Shown here: piece by piece, positions 5,833-7,882 of the stretch
Layout of the letters: every line of letters begins with the position of its first letter
Position numbering within the stretch: the first letter of the stretch is position 1
Assembly: GCA_026014905.1 (NCBI GenBank)
Contig: JAOZHK010000124.1
Location: 1-7,882 of the forward strand
Length of the DNA: 7,882 bases
Source of the DNA: Candidatus Bathyarchaeota archaeon
GTDB taxonomy: Archaea > Thermoproteota > Bathyarchaeia > RBG-16-48-13 > GCA-020355125
Direction of reading: 5' to 3'
Translations under genes and position numbers: made by a program
The notes under the pieces: generated by a model
Databases searched by the model: none
Seen by the model: only the letters and a program-made list of their open reading frames with translations
Told to the model about the DNA's origin: nothing

Positions 5833-6318
5833 ATGGCAAACAATGATAAAACTAACCATTCGTATGAACTAAAACTTAAAGACTTTATGGCTAAGCATGA
5901 AGTGGATTATCAATACCTTCATTTTTCTACATCATGCCATTCTGTTCAAGACGCGGCAGAAAGCGTAAACGCCAGTGTTAATGATTGTATCAAAAACATC
6001 TGTATGATTGATTCCGATGATAATGTGATTGTTGCGATTGTTAAAGGGGAACACCGGGCAAGTACCTCGCGCGTCGCAAAGGCATTAAACATATCACGAC
6101 CTCGGATTGCTAAGCCGCATGAAATTGTGAAAAAAACAGGATATCCGTGTGGTGGCGTCCCTGCCTTTGGATTCACAGCAATTTTTCTCATTGATCCAAA
6201 AGTAATGGAAAAGCCTAACGTATATACAAGCGGGGGTTCGGATACAACATTGATGAAAATATCACCCAAAGACATTCAACGAATTAATCGTGGAAAAGTT
6301 ATACGGGTCCGTAAATGA
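5833..6318 (+). CDS. YbaK/ProXp-type aminoacyl-tRNA deacylase domain protein
   Basis: This stand-alone YbaK-fold protein has 161 residues, close to the usual single-domain length. Characterised relatives clear mischarged tRNAs in trans, for example Cys-tRNA(Pro) or Ala-tRNA(Pro), and the fold also occurs as the editing insert of bacterial prolyl-tRNA synthetase. Visible signatures are CIKNICMID with the conserved Lys54, VIVAIVKGEHRASTSRVAKAL, and PHEIVKKTGYPCGGVPAFG (about 95-113) with the glycine/proline loop. TSGGSDTTLMKISPKDIQR follows near 132. The GGVPAFG form points to the broader YbaK/EbsC group, so the tRNA and amino-acid specificity cannot be told. The start is the first Met of the frame, preceded only by a weak purine stretch (GAGTGAAG). 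The gene lies 110 bp after DUF362 and 134 bp before the M20 gene. A near-consensus -10 hexamer TATACT is at 5803, but no -35 is recognisable. Confidence 0.87.
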   Translation: MANNDKTNHSYELKLKDFMAKHEVDYQYLHFSTSCHSVQDAAESVNASVNDCIKNICMIDSDDNVIVAIVKGEHRASTSRVAKALNISRPRIAKPHEIVKKTGYPCGGVPAFGFTAIFLIDPKVMEKPNVYTSGGSDTTLMKISPKDIQRINRGKVIRVRK

Positions 6319-6399
6319 AGCACTACGCAGTGTAACTAGGTCACATTGACTGAGGTTAATTCCCGAAGCCCCTGCATGAATTGGATAACCATAAACAAG

Positions 6400-6429
6400 T
6401 TGAAATGGATAGCCAATACCTAATATACG
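6400..6429 (+). promoter_or_regulatory. Possible promoter for the M20 gene
   Basis: TTGAAA (6400-6405), an 18-bp spacer and TATACG (6424-6429) resemble a sigma-A-type promoter. It would start transcription about 15-18 bases before the GTG at 6453. Both boxes are imperfect and the element is unproven. Confidence 0.3.
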
Positions 6430-6452
6430 AGAATCGAGACGTCTGAAATAAT

Positions 6453-7676
6453 GTGAAGGCAATGAGCATTCAACAAATGTTTCTTCAACGAGTGGATTCA
6501 TTATCAGGAGACCTCGTTACGCTAACGCAGGAACTCGTACAAAGAAAGAGTGAAAACCCCCCGGGCGATGAGCGCGCTGTATCAGAACTTGTCGCTTCAG
6601 AATTCCAAGAGTTGGGCTTACATGTCGAACGAATAGAATCTCAGCCTAACCGATTCAACACAATAGGAATTCTTAAAGGAGCGGGAGATGGGCACTCACT
6701 GCTTTTCAATGGACACTACGATACAGTACCTATTGGAGACATCAATAATTGGTCAGTGGAACCCTACAGCGGAACATCATTAAATGGATGGCTATTAGGC
6801 CGAGGTACAGCCGATGAGAAAGGCGCGATCGCTGCAGTAATCACAATGGTCAAAGCCCTACAAAATTGCGGTATTCCACTAAGTGGAGATCTCCACATAC
6901 ATGCTGTTGCAGACGAGGAAACAGGAAGCCACTATGGTACACAACATCTGATTCAACAAGGCTACGTTAACGCAGACATGGCAGTAGTCATGGAAGGATC
7001 AACATTTAATCAGCATATACACGTACGTACGGCCATTCGAGGACTTCATTGGGTCGAAGTGATTACAAGGGGAAAAGCCGCACACAGTAGTCGACCAAGT
7101 GCAGGGGCAAGTGCAGTCCTTGCAATGGCTAGGATTTTACTTGTTCTAGATCAATATACTTTCACGCACACACCTCATGCTTTACTCCCCACACCTACAA
7201 TTGCAGCAGGAACGATGATTAACGGAGGAAGTAAGGAGAATGTCATCCCTGAGAGTTGTCGAGCAATCTGTGACATTCGGACCATCCCTGGTATGACAAA
7301 GGCGCATCTTCTGGACGAGATGCGAAAAATCATCGCCGACACTATGAAGGCGTATCCCGGTATCAGCACTGAAATCAATACGCGACATTGGTGGCCATCC
7401 TCTGAGATTAGAGAAGATGAAGAAGTAGTTACCATCGCGAAAAAAGCCGCTGAGACAGTGGTCGGGTATCAACTGAAACCAATCGGAACAGCCGGATCAA
7501 ATGACGCATCATATTTGAATACATTAGCCAATGTTCCCACAATTGCTTTTGGCCCCGGAGATCAGTTACTCTCTCGAACCCATGGCGCAAATGAACGCGT
7601 TGAGATCCAGAACCTCATTAATTTTGCCAAAATTTATGGGTTGATGGCGATGAATGCTTGTGGTATCGTCAGCTAA
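6453..7676 (+). CDS. M20 family metallopeptidase (ArgE/DapE/CPG2-like)
   Basis: This di-zinc cytoplasmic amidohydrolase or peptidase has 407 residues, typical for the ArgE/DapE/ACY1/CPG2 family. Members cleave N-acyl amino acids, succinyl-diaminopimelate, dipeptides or folate-like glutamates. Metal and catalytic residues are all in place. NGHYDTVP gives H88 and catalytic-support D90. GRGTADEKG gives bridging D121. ADEETGS gives the general base E155 and metal ligand E156. MEGS gives E181, and SRTHGANE gives the last ligand H377. The lid/dimerisation domain (about 190-300) includes GKAAHSSRP with H211 and GGSKENVIPESC. The enzyme therefore looks intact, but the substrate cannot be assigned. 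The start could be GTG 6453 or ATG 6462, and neither has a well-spaced Shine-Dalgarno. It follows the YbaK gene by 134 bp and precedes the dehydrogenase by 111 bp. Confidence 0.92.
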   Translation: MKAMSIQQMFLQRVDSLSGDLVTLTQELVQRKSENPPGDERAVSELVASEFQELGLHVERIESQPNRFNTIGILKGAGDGHSLLFNGHYDTVPIGDINNWSVEPYSGTSLNGWLLGRGTADEKGAIAAVITMVKALQNCGIPLSGDLHIHAVADEETGSHYGTQHLIQQGYVNADMAVVMEGSTFNQHIHVRTAIRGLHWVEVITRGKAAHSSRPSAGASAVLAMARILLVLDQYTFTHTPHALLPTPTIAAGTMINGGSKENVIPESCRAICDIRTIPGMTKAHLLDEMRKIIADTMKAYPGISTEINTRHWWPSSEIREDEEVVTIAKKAAETVVGYQLKPIGTAGSNDASYLNTLANVPTIAFGPGDQLLSRTHGANERVEIQNLINFAKIYGLMAMNACGIVS

Positions 7677-7718
7677 GAACATGCGTGCGCACGAAAGCCT
7701 GTTAACAATCAAACTTCT

Positions 7719-7747
7719 TTGGCAATTAGTCAATCATAGACTTTAAA
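7719..7747 (+). promoter_or_regulatory. Likely promoter for the right-edge dehydrogenase
   Basis: TTGGCA (7719-7724) matches the -35 consensus at five of six positions. A 17-bp spacer leads to TTTAAA (7742-7747), which matches the -10 at four of six. It predicts a leader of roughly 30-35 nt before the ATG at 7788, so this gene may be transcribed independently of the M20 gene. Confidence 0.42.
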
Positions 7748-7787
7748 ATATTGAAAAATTACTATTCAAGAAAGAGCCGCGAAATTT

Positions 7788-7882
7788 ATGAAAGCCATAG
7801 TTATAACGCCTCGCAAGAAATCTAGTATTAGATTAATCGAAGTACCTAAACCAACAGTAAATCAAGTTTCTAAAGAACGAGG
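7788..7882 (+). CDS. MDR glucose/alcohol dehydrogenase, N-terminal fragment
   Basis: Only the first 31 codons are inside the window, starting MKAIVITPRKKSSIRLIEVP. This pattern (MKAI, a basic turn, then strand-forming residues leading to V-P-x-P) is the usual opening of zinc-dependent medium-chain dehydrogenases with a GroES-like domain. The spacing TP..SS-IRLIEVPKP most resembles the glucose 1-dehydrogenase branch known from Sulfolobus and Thermoplasma and also found in bacteria. The zinc and NAD(P) motifs lie beyond the edge, so threonine or alcohol dehydrogenase remain possible. The ribosome site is weak: AAAGAG lies 11 bases upstream. A plausible promoter lies at 7719-7747. If it is a glucose dehydrogenase, the SMP-30 lactonase at 3823 would take the next step. 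Confidence 0.65.
   Translation, partial: MKAIVITPRKKSSIRLIEVPKPTVNQVSKER

Noticed and set aside
6323..6334. Small hairpin CACT-ACGC-AGTG just after the YbaK stop codon.
   Set aside because: A four-bp stem with no T-run is too weak to call a terminator.
6354..6390. Interrupted inverted repeat GGTTAATTC...GAATTGGATAACC between the YbaK and M20 genes.
   Set aside because: The stem has a four-base one-sided bulge and a 15-base loop, with no T-run. It could be chance in AT-rich DNA.
7684..7693. Self-complementary CGTGCGCACG after the M20 gene.
   Set aside because: A 10-bp palindrome with no loop and no T-run; it could be an operator but nothing else supports this.

Overview
The window looks like ordinary chromosomal DNA from a bacterium of moderate GC content. 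Several genes have clear purine-rich Shine-Dalgarno sites (GAAGGA, GAGGAG, GAGGG, GAGGTG, GAGGAAAG), and GTG and TTG starts appear beside ATG. The gene mix (PadR regulator, DHA1 efflux pump, SMP-30 lactonase, a glucose-dehydrogenase-like MDR protein) fits a Bacillota-type host, possibly an Alicyclobacillus- or Sulfobacillus-like acidophile. That placement is a guess from gene content and cannot be proven here. I see no rRNA, tRNA, CRISPR array, insertion sequence or integrase.

Layout. (1) Positions 1-406, minus strand: a 34-codon small ORF with a strong ribosome site, followed by a NUDIX hydrolase cut by the left edge. (2) Positions 407-523: an AT-rich divergent control region with phased TTGAT repeats. 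(3) Positions 524-1105, plus: a PadR-family repressor, followed by a weak terminator-like hairpin. (4) Positions 1287-2240, plus: an NAD-dependent 3-hydroxyacyl-CoA/L-gulonate dehydrogenase-family enzyme, with a perfect 8-bp inverted repeat touching its ribosome site. (5) Positions 2354-3559, minus: a 12-helix DHA1 drug-efflux-type MFS transporter, convergent with the dehydrogenase. (6) Positions 3560-3822: a divergent control region holding a palindrome and a 22-bp-spaced direct repeat. (7) Positions 3823-7882, plus: a co-directional run of SMP-30 lactonase, DUF362 protein, YbaK-type deacylase, M20 metallopeptidase and the first 31 codons of a zinc-type MDR glucose/alcohol dehydrogenase. Its gaps are all 97-134 bp.

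How it may work together. The lactonase and the glucose-dehydrogenase-like gene at the right edge would be consecutive steps of direct sugar oxidation (sugar to lactone to aldonate). The upstream dehydrogenase belongs to a family that includes L-gulonate 3-dehydrogenase, so a sugar-acid theme is possible. DUF362, YbaK and M20 sit between these genes without an obvious shared pathway. PadR probably represses its own promoter and may control a neighbour.

I did not find a convincing new multi-gene system. The items most worth a second look are the small ORF, the non-coding repeats beside the PadR, dehydrogenase and SMP-30 genes, and the ferredoxin-less DUF362 protein embedded in a catabolic-looking run.
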